A DNA stretch of 64,000 nucleotides from Bacteroidia bacterium (GCA_030425425.1 JAUIAO010000025.1:1-64000), one strand, 5' to 3'. Shown: positions 16,387 to 25,887, numbered from the stretch's first letter. Notes: generated from the letters alone by a model not told the origin. Numbers and translations: made by a program.

Positions 16387-18874
16387 TCTGGAAAAACAGA
16401 TTGCGCGATTAAAACGCCGCATCGACAGGGAAGTTACTGCCAGAAAATCAGCAGAGCGATTACTAGAGGAAAAATCTCTGGAACTCTATCAATCCAACCG
16501 AAAACTTGCACGACTCAATGAGAGCCTGGAAAAAACGGTGCATCGGCGTACCAACACCCTGGCTTCACTTATTAAAAACCTGCAAACAGGAATTTTGCTT
16601 GAAGATGAAAATCGAAAGGTACTCCTGGTGAACGAAAAACTCTGTGAATATCTTGGATTGGAAATAGACCCTAAACAATTAATAGGGGAGGATTTTACCG
16701 AAACGCCTTCCTTTATAGATATTTTTGATGACGATAGTGCGGCTGTAGAGCGCCGAATGCAGGCCTTATATGATAATCGAAAAATTGATTCTTTGGATGC
16801 TATACGTCTGAAGAATGGAAGGGTAATGCGCAGAGATTTTATTCCAATTTACTCTGATGAAGAGTATTTGGGGCAGCTGTGGAAGTTTCAGGACATTACC
16901 CAGCAGTATCAATACGAAGAAAGAATTCGACAATCTGAAGAAAAGTATCGGGGCATCATAGAAAATATGGAATTGGGGTTGATTGAAGTTGACCTTGATC
17001 ATAATATTATCAAAGCCTATGATTGGTTTTGCGATATGACTGGCTATGCCCATGAGGAGCTCATTGGTAAGAATATGCGCGAACTTTTCTTACCCAAAGA
17101 ATATGATCAGAAGATCAATGACGAAGATAACCGGAGAAAACAGGGTGAGCCGAGTATCTATGAAATCCAGATGAGACGAAAGGACGGTCGACTGATTTGG
17201 GTGCTGATCAGTGGTGCACCGATTTACGATACCAATGACAATGTGGTCGGTTCTATCGGAATTCATTATGATATCACAGATCGAAAGTCACTGGAAAACG
17301 AACTTCGCGAAGCAAGAGAAATGGCAGAAAAAGCCAGAGAAGCAGAGAAGCAGTTTCTAGCCAATATGAGTCATGAAATCCGAAACCCGATCAATGCTAT
17401 TGCCGGTATCATCAACCTTTTATACGATACTAAACTTTCTTCTGAGCAGCTTGAATACCTGAATAATATCAAATATGCTGCGGATATTTTGCTGGGATTG
17501 ATTTCGGATATTCTCGATATTTCGAAAATAGAGGCCGGTCAGATGGAACTCAATGAACGAGAGATTGATCTGGCAGAAGTCCTCAATGCGATTATTCAGA
17601 CTTCCAGATTTAAGAGTACAAGTTCTAATCTGGAATTCAACTGTGAAATAGATGAGCAATTGAAAATTCCTTTGATTGCTGATCCCACAATGATCAATCA
17701 GATTTTCTTGAATCTAATAGGTAACTCAATCAAATTCACAGAAGAAGGAGAAATCAGAATCAGTGCCTCATTGCTCAAAGATCACGGTGAAGAGGTAGAG
17801 GTCGTCTGCAAAGTGGAGGATACAGGAATAGGTATTTCTGAAGAGCAAATGCAAAATGTGTTTGAAAAATTCAAACAAGCAAGTAAAGAGACCAAGTTAA
17901 AATACGGAGGTACCGGGTTGGGACTTTCCATTGTAAAACAATTAGTGGAGCTCTATCAGGGAAAAATATCGGTTGAAAGCGAGGAAGGTGAAGGAACATC
18001 TTTTATTTTCACGATGATTTTCAGCAAGTCAGAAGACGGTAAGGAAATAAATATCATTGCTGAAAAGGATCAGGAAGATAGCGTGGAAACATTGAAGAAA
18101 GTATTGGTAGTAGAAGACAATAAGATCAATCAGCAGTATTTGGTTGGCTTATTGAAGCGATGGGAGATTCCTTATGATATTGCTAATAATGGTGCTGAAG
18201 CTTTGTCGTTAATCGAAAAATCATCCTATGACACGGTGCTGATGGATATTCGGATGCCAGTGATGGACGGCTATGAAGCTACTATCAGAATACGTAACCT
18301 TGAACATAATGCTAATAAGCATGTGCCAATTATAGCACTTACCGCTTCAGCTCTTGTGGACGAAAAGCAAAAGGCATTGGATGCGGGTATGAATTATCAC
18401 CTTACCAAACCATTTGCACCTGATCAACTTTTGAGTATCTTGTATCAAATTAATAATGATGCCTCAGGGTCATCAGTAAACTTAGCAGACCAACCAGTGG
18501 AAAATACATTTCAATTTAACGATAGCTTGGATACAGCCTATCTTGATTCCTTGTTTGGAGATGATCTGGAACGAGCAGCCATTATGTTTGGTATTTTTAC
18601 CAGAACCATGTCCTCAGAGATTGCCCAGTTAAGAGATCAATTAGCAGCAGGAGACTTTCCAGCAGTACGGGAAATTGCTCATCGCATCAAGCCAAATTTT
18701 GCTATGGTGGGTCTTACTGAAGAAACTGATCGGATGAAAATAGTAGAAGAAGCGGCAGATAGAGGAGATGAAAATACTGTCAGAAAAGAGCTGGACGGCT
18801 TTTTTCAGACATATCCAGAAAAGATGTCGCTGATCCAGTCAGAGCTGGACCGAATCCAGCAGGAATTATCATAA
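16352..18874 (+). CDS. Hybrid histidine kinase with PAS domains, receiver and Hpt (H-NOX partner)
   Basis: 840 residues from the ATG at 16352; a TTG two codons upstream is possible. No signal peptide or membrane helix, so it is soluble. Order: coiled coil (about 10-70), two PAS domains (about 72-185 and 195-315), HisKA with the phospho-histidine in NMSHEIRNPINA (H341), HATPase (NLIGNS, DTGIGIS, GGTGLGLS), a receiver with phospho-Asp in VLMDIRMP (D632), and a C-terminal Hpt domain with REIAHRIKPNFAMVG (H777). The H-D-H chain needs a further receiver, and a LytTR response regulator follows 50 bases downstream. It is predicted to be controlled by the overlapping H-NOX protein, as in HnoX/HnoK systems. 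Confidence 0.95.
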   Translation: MEEKSGSVSISDLEKQIARLKRRIDREVTARKSAERLLEEKSLELYQSNRKLARLNESLEKTVHRRTNTLASLIKNLQTGILLEDENRKVLLVNEKLCEYLGLEIDPKQLIGEDFTETPSFIDIFDDDSAAVERRMQALYDNRKIDSLDAIRLKNGRVMRRDFIPIYSDEEYLGQLWKFQDITQQYQYEERIRQSEEKYRGIIENMELGLIEVDLDHNIIKAYDWFCDMTGYAHEELIGKNMRELFLPKEYDQKINDEDNRRKQGEPSIYEIQMRRKDGRLIWVLISGAPIYDTNDNVVGSIGIHYDITDRKSLENELREAREMAEKAREAEKQFLANMSHEIRNPINAIAGIINLLYDTKLSSEQLEYLNNIKYAADILLGLISDILDISKIEAGQMELNEREIDLAEVLNAIIQTSRFKSTSSNLEFNCEIDEQLKIPLIADPTMINQIFLNLIGNSIKFTEEGEIRISASLLKDHGEEVEVVCKVEDTGIGISEEQMQNVFEKFKQASKETKLKYGGTGLGLSIVKQLVELYQGKISVESEEGEGTSFIFTMIFSKSEDGKEINIIAEKDQEDSVETLKKVLVVEDNKINQQYLVGLLKRWEIPYDIANNGAEALSLIEKSSYDTVLMDIRMPVMDGYEATIRIRNLEHNANKHVPIIALTASALVDEKQKALDAGMNYHLTKPFAPDQLLSILYQINNDASGSSVNLADQPVENTFQFNDSLDTAYLDSLFGDDLERAAIMFGIFTRTMSSEIAQLRDQLAAGDFPAVREIAHRIKPNFAMVGLTEETDRMKIVEEAADRGDENTVRKELDGFFQTYPEKMSLIQSELDRIQQELS

Positions 18875-18924
18875 TTATTCATTTTTAACTAACTTAAATT
18901 TTATTCACCTAATCAGCCCACAGC

Positions 18925-19608
18925 ATGCGATGTATCATAGTAGATGACGATGAAATGTCTCGCGAGTCTCTGAAGACACTTTGCGAAAAAATTGATGATT
19001 TAGAGCTTTTAAGTATTTGTTCCAGTGGATTGGAAGCTATGAAGTTCTTAAAATCCGAACAGGTAGATTTGGTTTTTCTGGATATAAGAATGCCTGATCT
19101 TTCGGGTATGGACCTGATTAAAAGCATGGACAATTTGCCACAGATCGTTTTTACTACGGGTCACTCTGAATATGCCGTGGAGGCATTTGAACATCATGTC
19201 ACGGATTTTTTAGTGAAGCCCATAGAGTTACCTCGTCTGATCAAGGCTGTAGATACTGCAAAATCAAGACTGTCTACCACAGAGGTAAATGAAGAAACCA
19301 CGGAACTGTTCCTGAAAGTAGATGGCCGATACGTCAGACTAAATCTGGATGAAGTCCTATACATAGAGTCATTAGGGGATTATGTAACCTTCATCACCAA
19401 GGATCAGAAGTATATAGTGCTCTCTACATTGAAAAATATAGATGATAAGATCAGTAACAACAATTTCCTGAAAGTACATCGCTCTTATATTGTCAATCTG
19501 ACCAAAGTGGTAGATATCGAGGAAACAAATATGGTGATTGGAGACAAAGTGATTCCGATAAGCAGGGCTAATCGATCAATTTTAATGAACCGAATTAAAA
19601 CTATATAG
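18925..19608 (+). CDS. LytTR-family response regulator (likely output of the H-NOX phosphorelay)
   Basis: 227 residues. An N-terminal receiver (about 1-118) contains the acidic pocket IIVDDDEM and the phospho-acceptor in VFLDIRMPDLSG (D53). A LytTR DNA-binding domain occupies about 130-225 (VLYIESLGDYV, FLKVHRSYIVNL, IPISRANR). It is a cytoplasmic transcription factor. Only 50 bases separate it from the hybrid kinase and there is no terminator between them, so it is very probably the final phosphate acceptor. Its target genes are not obvious in the window. Confidence 0.93.
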   Translation: MRCIIVDDDEMSRESLKTLCEKIDDLELLSICSSGLEAMKFLKSEQVDLVFLDIRMPDLSGMDLIKSMDNLPQIVFTTGHSEYAVEAFEHHVTDFLVKPIELPRLIKAVDTAKSRLSTTEVNEETTELFLKVDGRYVRLNLDEVLYIESLGDYVTFITKDQKYIVLSTLKNIDDKISNNNFLKVHRSYIVNLTKVVDIEETNMVIGDKVIPISRANRSILMNRIKTI

Positions 19609-19723
19609 ACATAATGGAGCTGATCATTTTTTGCTGCTGTACAAACTTTCTAGATAGTTGATGCTGTATAGTAGGTCATGGTCATAGAGTGACATTTGTT
19701 ACTGCACAGAAAGCTGTTCCGGG

Positions 19724-19731
19724 TATCTTTG
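19724..19731 (+). promoter_or_regulatory. Bacteroidota -7 promoter element for the DUF983 gene
   Basis: tatctttg matches the TAnnTTTG consensus of the Bacteroidota housekeeping promoter, 28 bases upstream of the ATG at 19759. A ttg lies further upstream, but its spacing is longer than ideal. Confidence 0.5.
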
Positions 19732-19758
19732 CGACACTTTACTTTCAAAACCACTCAG

Positions 19759-20145
19759 ATGTTTAAGTTTCTCGGAAATATTATTTCACACAAATGTCCT
19801 AAATGCCGAAAAGGACCACTTTTTACTCACAAAGCTTACGACCTGAAGCATTTTAGCAAAATGCCTAAGCAATGTGAATGCTGTAATCAACCGTATGAGC
19901 TTGAGCCATCTTTTTACTATGGTGCGATGTATGTGAGTTACGCTCTGCAGGTGGCTTTGCTAGTGACTGTTTTTACGGCTTATCAAATACTCTATCCGGA
20001 TGTAGACGTAATGATAATGATTGCCACTGTGATCGGGGTTTCTGCTATTCTGTACCCGGTTATTATCAGACTGAGCCGGAGCATTTGGATACATTTTTTT
20101 GTGAGTTTCAGCAAGGAGGTTTCGGAGAATTGTAAGTGTAAGTAG
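19759..20145 (+). CDS. DUF983 family membrane protein
   Basis: 128 residues from the ATG at 19759. In-frame upstream codons exist, but MFKFLGNIISHKCPKCRKG is the standard family start and a promoter element sits just before it. The N-terminal zinc-ribbon-like cysteines (CPKCRKG, then CECCNQPY) precede two transmembrane helices (about 60-80 and 88-108), and the tail ends CKCK. The domain is found in many Bacteroidota and Proteobacteria, and no function is known. Confidence 0.88.
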   Translation: MFKFLGNIISHKCPKCRKGPLFTHKAYDLKHFSKMPKQCECCNQPYELEPSFYYGAMYVSYALQVALLVTVFTAYQILYPDVDVMIMIATVIGVSAILYPVIIRLSRSIWIHFFVSFSKEVSENCKCK

Positions 20146-20246
20146 TGATTGGTGAATTTGTGAATAGTGAGTAGTTAATTAGTTGCCTACTGAATGTTGC
20201 TTACTGACTATTGGTTGAAGTACTCTGAAATTGCTTTCTAATAGAT

Positions 20247-20276
20247 AAGTGTATTTTTACGAAAGAAAATACACTT
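20247..20276 (+). promoter_or_regulatory. Perfect 11-bp inverted repeat before the LytS-type kinase
   Basis: aagtgtatttt (20247-20257) and aaaatacactt (20266-20276) are perfect reverse complements separated by tacgaaag. The repeat ends two bases before the GTG at 20279, so it could be a promoter-overlapping operator or a hairpin affecting translation initiation. Confidence 0.45.
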
Positions 20277-20278
20277 TC

Positions 20279-21313
20279 GTGAAACAACTGTCTTCCAAAA
20301 AGCACTTCTACTCAATTAATGCAATTAGTCTAATAGTAATTGGTGGTATTTTATTTTTGAAGGCATCACCCGTTCAGACCTTTGCATCCATATTAGCTCT
20401 TGTACTTGCTATATTTCTAATCAGTTCATTGGCTTTTTACCTGGTACAGTACACGCATCGCACGGGACATTATGTTTTATTGATGCTTGGGGCAATCATC
20501 ATTTACTGGCTTTTAAGTACTTTTTTCATCATCATATTGGAGCGCTTCTTTCGGGAAGAAGAGCGCTATACCCTGGTGGAATACCCTCAGTTCCTTATTC
20601 AAAACAGGACCTTTGTTCTGGATGCCATACTTTGGGTGACTGGATACACAGCCATCCTCTACATTTTCAGAATCAAGGATCGACTCAGTGCCACGGAACT
20701 CAAAGTAGCAAACCTCGAAAAAGAACTGTACCGTGCAGACCTAAACACTCTGAGAAAAGAGATCAATCCGCACTTCTTGTATAATGCCATGAACGGGATT
20801 GCCATGAAGGTACGGTTAGGAGAAAACAAATCAGCGGTCTCTATGATTGCTGCCCTGAATGATCTACTAAGGTTGAGCCTCAGAAAAGGAGATGAAAAAC
20901 TCATCAATGTAGCAGAAGAAGTGGTGTTGTTACAAAAATATCTTTTGATCGAAAAAGAACGATTTGGAGAGGATACCACTATTGATATGCTCATTGACGA
21001 ATCGATTTATCAGGAGAAAATACCCGAACTCATCCTTCAGCCATTGGTAGAAAATGCATTCAAGCACAGTAGTATTCAGAATCAGGAAAAACGAACCATT
21101 CGGGTCACCGGAGAGCGCACGTCTTTTGGGATTGTTTTTTCCATTTATAATACCGCCTCTAACAAGACGAATATCAACTTTTCAAACCAAGGTGTGGGTT
21201 GGCCCAATGTGGTTCATCGGCTTAGGAAAATCTGCGGTACTGCCTTTCGTTTCCAAAGTTTCAATAGCGAAGAAGGGATTGTTTTTAGAATTAGCATACC
21301 AGAAAAGAAATGA
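20279..21313 (+). CDS. LytS/YehU-type sensor histidine kinase
   Basis: 344 residues if translation starts at the GTG at 20279; a GTG at 20249 would add ten residues but lies inside an inverted repeat. Four transmembrane helices occupy roughly the first 130 residues. The His_kinase domain has the phospho-histidine in EINPHFLYNAMNGIA (H165) and the short ATPase motif LILQPLVENAFKHS. It is an inner-membrane sensor with no large periplasmic domain, so it probably senses membrane or cell-envelope state. Its stop overlaps the start of the LytTR regulator (atga), giving a classic two-gene operon. Confidence 0.92.
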   Translation: MKQLSSKKHFYSINAISLIVIGGILFLKASPVQTFASILALVLAIFLISSLAFYLVQYTHRTGHYVLLMLGAIIIYWLLSTFFIIILERFFREEERYTLVEYPQFLIQNRTFVLDAILWVTGYTAILYIFRIKDRLSATELKVANLEKELYRADLNTLRKEINPHFLYNAMNGIAMKVRLGENKSAVSMIAALNDLLRLSLRKGDEKLINVAEEVVLLQKYLLIEKERFGEDTTIDMLIDESIYQEKIPELILQPLVENAFKHSSIQNQEKRTIRVTGERTSFGIVFSIYNTASNKTNINFSNQGVGWPNVVHRLRKICGTAFRFQSFNSEEGIVFRISIPEKK

Positions 21314-22077
21314 AAGCAAAATGCCTGATAGTAGATGATGAGCTTACTGCTCGGCAGGGGCTAAAAATGCTCTGCGATGAGAATGCACATTTGAATGTGG
21401 TGGGCATTTGTAAAAATGGGATGGAAGCCATCGATGAGATCCATGCGCTCCAACCAGATATTGTGCTTCTGGATATACAGATGCCAGGGATTGATGGTTT
21501 TGAAGTAGTGGCCAGCATCAAAGAGCCAAAACCTAAATTCATTTTCATTACGGCTCATGATCATTATGCCATCAAGGCATTTGAAATAAACGCCATAGAT
21601 TATCTGCTAAAGCCGTTCAGTGACGATCGTTTCGAGCAGGCTATTGCCAGAGCTATAAAGCTTATCAAACTCAATGAGAGTCAAAACCTTGAGTCATTGG
21701 TCAAATCCAGGCAAAATAAAACTCAGGAAGGTTCTACTGACCCGGATGGCAATGACTTTGGGCGGCTGGTGGTTAAGTCCTATGGATCAGTTCACATCAT
21801 CCAAAAAAATGAAATCAGGTTTATTGAGGCTTTTGATTACTATGTGAAAATTCATGTGAGTGATCGCTATTACCTTATCCGTGAAACCATGAAGAAAATG
21901 GAACAGCTTCTGGAAGATCAGTTCATGAGAATTCATAAATCATACATCGTTAATCGAACACATATAAAAAGTCTGATCAAACATAGCAGCATAGAATACG
22001 AAGTGGAGCTTCACACTTCGCTAAAGCTAAAGGTCAGCAGAGCCAAAATCGCAGAACTGAAGGAATGGCTCAGATAA
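21310..22077 (+). CDS. LytTR-family response regulator
   Basis: 255 residues. The receiver domain (about 1-120; LIVDDELTARQ, phospho-Asp in IVLLDIQMPGIDG, D55) is followed by a linker and a LytTR DNA-binding domain (about 155-250; IRFIEAFDYYVKIH, MRIHKSYIVNRTHI, LKVSRAKIAELKEW). It is the cognate partner of the overlapping LytS-type kinase. The downstream ABC-type permease (98 bases away) is a plausible target, because this pairing is common in Bacteroidota; this is inference. Confidence 0.93.
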   Translation: MKAKCLIVDDELTARQGLKMLCDENAHLNVVGICKNGMEAIDEIHALQPDIVLLDIQMPGIDGFEVVASIKEPKPKFIFITAHDHYAIKAFEINAIDYLLKPFSDDRFEQAIARAIKLIKLNESQNLESLVKSRQNKTQEGSTDPDGNDFGRLVVKSYGSVHIIQKNEIRFIEAFDYYVKIHVSDRYYLIRETMKKMEQLLEDQFMRIHKSYIVNRTHIKSLIKHSSIEYEVELHTSLKLKVSRAKIAELKEWLR

Positions 22078-22175
22078 TTGACCGTTCACTGCATGGGTTT
22101 TACACTTCACTGCATAAATACATCGGTAAAAAGGTTCCTTCGTTAGTTTGACCATCACGATCGACACCAGATATC

Positions 22176-24596
22176 ATGCTAAAGAATCACATCATATTCG
22201 CTATCAGGCTTTTTCTCAAAGAAAGAATTTACTCTACTCTGAACATTCTGGGGCTATCACTTGGGATCACTGTAGGGATTATTCTATTGCTGTATTTACA
22301 AAATGAATTGAACTACGATCAGCATTTTGCCAAATACGACCAGATCTATCGATATACCAATCACATGAAAGCTCCTGGTGCCGACTTTAATACGGCTCGC
22401 TCATCCAGAAGACTGGGGCCTGTTTTTAAAGAAGATCTTCCTGAGGTATTGGAATATGTGAGGTTTCTTCAAGGTGGGGAGCCTCTGGTGTCGAGTGCAG
22501 ATGATAACGCCATCAGGCAGTTTTATGAAGACCAGGTATGGTTGACGGATAGTACGATATTCAAACTATTTGATCATACCTTTTATGAAGGAAACCCAAA
22601 GACATGTCTGGCTGGTCCCGGTAAGGTGGTGCTCACCCAAGCCATCGCACAAAAATATTTTGGTGATGCTCCTGCGCTGGGAAAGCGACTAAAATTCAAT
22701 GAGGATGATACGCGTGAGGTTACTGCGGTCATTTCTGATCTGCCAGAAAACACCCATCTACAGTATGAGATCCTTTTATCAGACATTCCGCTGATCGACT
22801 GGGATCAGGGCGCAGAAGCGGAAAGGACCTCAGAGGTTTATTGGAACCCCGGTAGCTACACCTATTTGTTGATGCCAAAAGACTATGACATCAATAAGTT
22901 CTATGACAAATTTCCAGAGATACATGATAAGACTTTCGGGCTTTTTGGGAAGCGAATACAAGGCACGGTAGATCCGGAGCTGCAGCGTATTGATAAGATT
23001 CATTTCAGTTCTGAAAAGGGTGGAGACCAGCCAACTGGCAACCTGTCTTATGTGTACACCTTTGCTGCTGTGGGGCTGTTTATTATCCTGCTAGCATGTA
23101 TCAACTACATGAATATGGCCACTGCCAGATCTGTAACGCGAACAGGTGAAATGGGTATTCGAAAAGTACTGGGCTATTCTCGGGCCTCTCTTTTCGGAAG
23201 TGTGATGGTGGAGGCGCTCCTGATGGCATTCGTCGCTTTGGTTCTGGCCAATGTATTCACATTTTTCATTTTAGAATTATCGCCTTTCAATGATCTGATT
23301 CACAAAAACTTGACCTTGAATTACTTGTCTAATCCAAGCCTCATTCTAGGTATGATCAGCATCACGGTTGTGATCGGGTTTGTCTCCGGGATCTATCCGG
23401 CATTATACATTCCATCTGTGCCGGTGGTGACAGCCTTAAAAGGAACATTCACTGGAGACAGGGTAGGGGCTTTCCTAAGAAAATCCCTGATCACCTTTCA
23501 GTTTGCGATCAGTCTGTTTGTAATCATTTGTACAGTATTGATGGATGAGCAAATAGAGTTTATGCAAAACAAAGACCTTGGCTTTAACAAAGAGCAGGTG
23601 ATCCTGATCGATGTGCAGGATACGGTGGTAGAGAACCGCACGCCGGCCATCACCAACGAACTGATGAAAAATCCTAATATCATCGGGACGACCAACTCTT
23701 ATGGCGTACCGGGCAAGGGTGTTGGTGGGCCTGTGATGATGGTAGAAAAAGACTCTGGCATGGTGCAGCAGCATCTGAACTCGCTTTATGTGGGAAAAGG
23801 ATACCTGGATCTGATGGAGATCAAAATAATAGATGGACGAGGGTTTAGGGAGAATTCTGAAGCGGATTACTATAAGTCTTTTCTGATCAATGAATCGGGC
23901 GCCAAAGAACTGGGCTGGGGTGATGATGCGATTGGGAAGAAGGTACGTCACTTTCATGGGAAGGAAGACCTGCACATAGTGGGTGTTTATAAAGATTTTC
24001 ATTACGAATCTCTTCACAACAAAATCAATCCCTTGTTTTTGGTTCTGGATAGCGATAAGGGCGGCACATTTTATATCAAGATTAAGCCTAATGATATGCG
24101 CGCTACGCTCGATTACATAGAGAGTGTCTGGACGCAGTTCGATACCAAACATCCATTTGAGTATACCTTTATGGATGAAGAATTTGCAAGGCAATATGAA
24201 GCTGATCTTACTCAGAAGATCCTGATTTCTATTCTATCCTATGTTTGCATTTTTGTTTCTTTACTAGGGCTGATAGGACTGTCAGCATTCACTGCCAGCA
24301 GAAAAGCGAAAGAAATCAGCATCCGAAAAGTGCTGGGAGCGAATATCCCCACCATCATTTTACTCTTTTCTAAAGACTACATTCGCTTGATATTGATTGC
24401 TTTTGTGATCTCTGTGCCGTTGGCTGACTATGCAATCGTAGAGTGGATGTCAGGTTTTGCCTACAGGATGGAAATCAACTGGTTTTACTTCATCATTCCG
24501 GGGCTGGTAGTGTTGTCTCTTGGTTTACTTACAGTCACCATACAGTCACTTCGCTCTGCCAGAGCTAATCCGGTGGATGGTTTGCGGAGTGAGTGA
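22176..24596 (+). CDS. MacB/FtsX-type ABC transporter permease
   Basis: 806 residues. Two tandem permease units: a membrane helix near residue 20, a MacB-type periplasmic domain (about 45-250), three helices (about 285-425), a further helix near 437, a second periplasmic domain (about 460-660) and three C-terminal helices (about 685-795). Family motifs include ARSVTRTGEMGIRKVLGYSR and ASRKAKEISIRKVLGANIPT before the FtsX helices. No ATP-binding subunit is encoded next to it, which is usual for this Bacteroidota subgroup. The role is export of, or defence against, an antimicrobial or lipid substrate, not determinable here. It is probably regulated by the upstream LytS/LytTR pair. The stop codon lies in the first unit of a heptamer repeat array. 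Confidence 0.9.
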   Translation: MLKNHIIFAIRLFLKERIYSTLNILGLSLGITVGIILLLYLQNELNYDQHFAKYDQIYRYTNHMKAPGADFNTARSSRRLGPVFKEDLPEVLEYVRFLQGGEPLVSSADDNAIRQFYEDQVWLTDSTIFKLFDHTFYEGNPKTCLAGPGKVVLTQAIAQKYFGDAPALGKRLKFNEDDTREVTAVISDLPENTHLQYEILLSDIPLIDWDQGAEAERTSEVYWNPGSYTYLLMPKDYDINKFYDKFPEIHDKTFGLFGKRIQGTVDPELQRIDKIHFSSEKGGDQPTGNLSYVYTFAAVGLFIILLACINYMNMATARSVTRTGEMGIRKVLGYSRASLFGSVMVEALLMAFVALVLANVFTFFILELSPFNDLIHKNLTLNYLSNPSLILGMISITVVIGFVSGIYPALYIPSVPVVTALKGTFTGDRVGAFLRKSLITFQFAISLFVIICTVLMDEQIEFMQNKDLGFNKEQVILIDVQDTVVENRTPAITNELMKNPNIIGTTNSYGVPGKGVGGPVMMVEKDSGMVQQHLNSLYVGKGYLDLMEIKIIDGRGFRENSEADYYKSFLINESGAKELGWGDDAIGKKVRHFHGKEDLHIVGVYKDFHYESLHNKINPLFLVLDSDKGGTFYIKIKPNDMRATLDYIESVWTQFDTKHPFEYTFMDEEFARQYEADLTQKILISILSYVCIFVSLLGLIGLSAFTASRKAKEISIRKVLGANIPTIILLFSKDYIRLILIAFVISVPLADYAIVEWMSGFAYRMEINWFYFIIPGLVVLSLGLLTVTIQSLRSARANPVDGLRSE

Positions 24597-24803
24597 ATAG
24601 TGAATAGTGAATAGTGATTGGTCTTTGGTCTTTGGTCTTTGGTAATCGGTATTCGGTGCTTGGTGTATAGTCTACAGTGAATAGTGATTGGTTAATTAGT
24701 TGATTGGTGATTAGTGAGGAATGATTGGTGAAAAAACACAATGACCCAATAACTCGTACCCAGTCAAAAGTCAAAAGTCAAAAGTCAAAAGTCAAAAGTC
24801 AAT
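24593..24803. repeat. Intergenic heptanucleotide tandem repeat arrays
   Basis: Three arrays with period seven: gtgaata repeated three times (24593-24613), tggtctt three times (about 24619-24639) and gtcaaaa five times (24763-24797). Degenerate copies lie between them (agtgattggttaattagtt and similar). A related degenerate stretch occurs at 20146-20240 (gtgaatagtgagtagttaattagtt). No gene is seen here; this is a short repetitive sequence family, with no target-site duplications or transposase. Confidence 0.85.
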
Positions 24804-24830
24804 AACCCAATAACTATCAACCAACCATCC

Positions 24831-25865
24831 TCAATAACTCGTCTCGTCAATTTTTACTTTTCCCTTGAATGTCCAGAATACAAAACCGGTATAAAGCCCT
24901 ACCAGCGGAGTACCAATGGCCGCAATGATCAGCATAATGCCGAGTGTCTTTTCAGAAGCATGTGCATTGTGTACAGTTAGACTATATTCAGGGTCGATAG
25001 TGCTCATCAGGATCAGGGGATAAAGCTCAAAAGCCACTACTAGCAGTAAGGATGACATAGTGAGTGCAGAAAAGAAGAACGCATATAAGTACTTGCGCTT
25101 ACTGATCAGCCTGGGGATATTGGCAATACTCAGAAAAGCAATTAGAGCTATGGAGAAGAAAACCGGGTGTTCCTTGAGGTCATCTGAGAGGTGAGGGACG
25201 TAAATCAACGTATAAGCAGTCAATAGTGAGAATAATACTACAAATCCAATAATCGCCTGCTTCACATGCATTCTGAGCTGAAGGTAAAGTCGCCCTTCTG
25301 TCTTCATGATGAGATATATCCCTCCGTGCATCATAAACAGTGCTACGGTAATCAGCCCTACAGTGATGGCGTATGGATTGAGGAACTCTAACCAGTTGCC
25401 GGTGAATTCTTTGTCGGGACCAATTTTAAGGCCGAAAAGGATGTTTCCAAGTAATACACCCAGCAACAATGAGAGCATGATGCTGGAAATTCCATAAGCC
25501 GTGTCCCACATCTGTCGCCACCAGCGCATAGGTTCTTTACTGCGAAATTCAATGGAAATCGCCCGGAATATCAGGAAAGTAAGGAAAAGCATAAACGGAA
25601 TGTACATGGCAGAAAACAAAGTGGCATAGACATCCGGAAATCCGGCAAACAGCGCACCTCCACCGATCACCAACCAAACTTCATTGCCATCCCAGACGGG
25701 CCCTACTGCATTCAGGGCGATTCTTCTGTCCTGATCCGTTTTGAGAAAAAGATGCCAGGCACCAGCACCAAGATCAAAACCATCTAAAATGACATAACCT
25801 GTAAATACGGCTCCTACAACCAGAAACCACCACGTTGAATAATCTATCCCTAAAAATGTCTCCAT
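24831..25865 (-). CDS. cydB: Cytochrome bd ubiquinol oxidase subunit II
   Basis: 344 residues from the ATG at 25865; a TTG directly before it is not needed. Eight or nine transmembrane helices and the signature GYVILDGFDLGAGAWHLFL followed by GPVWDGNEVWLVIGGGALFAGFP identify CydB. It is the inner-membrane partner of CydA in the high-affinity quinol:O2 oxidoreductase that works at low oxygen. It lies 22 bases downstream of cydA in the same operon. No cydX-like small gene or cydCD is seen next to it. Confidence 0.96.
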   Translation of the reverse strand: METFLGIDYSTWWFLVVGAVFTGYVILDGFDLGAGAWHLFLKTDQDRRIALNAVGPVWDGNEVWLVIGGGALFAGFPDVYATLFSAMYIPFMLFLTFLIFRAISIEFRSKEPMRWWRQMWDTAYGISSIMLSLLLGVLLGNILFGLKIGPDKEFTGNWLEFLNPYAITVGLITVALFMMHGGIYLIMKTEGRLYLQLRMHVKQAIIGFVVLFSLLTAYTLIYVPHLSDDLKEHPVFFSIALIAFLSIANIPRLISKRKYLYAFFFSALTMSSLLLVVAFELYPLILMSTIDPEYSLTVHNAHASEKTLGIMLIIAAIGTPLVGLYTGFVFWTFKGKVKIDETSY

Positions 25866-25887
25866 CAATGATTCGTTTTGAGTGTAA

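Noticed and set aside
23475-24194. A 239-codon minus-strand frame inside the MacB/FtsX permease gene
   Set aside because: The plus-strand permease is continuous and motif-rich through the region. The opposite frame is His/Arg/Ile-rich with no family signature.
24593-24803. CRISPR array
   Set aside because: The repeats are only seven bases long without unique spacers, and no cas gene is present.
24597-24830. Insertion-sequence remnant between the permease and cydB
   Set aside because: No transposase fragment, terminal inverted repeats or target duplication is seen; simple heptamer repeats explain the sequence.
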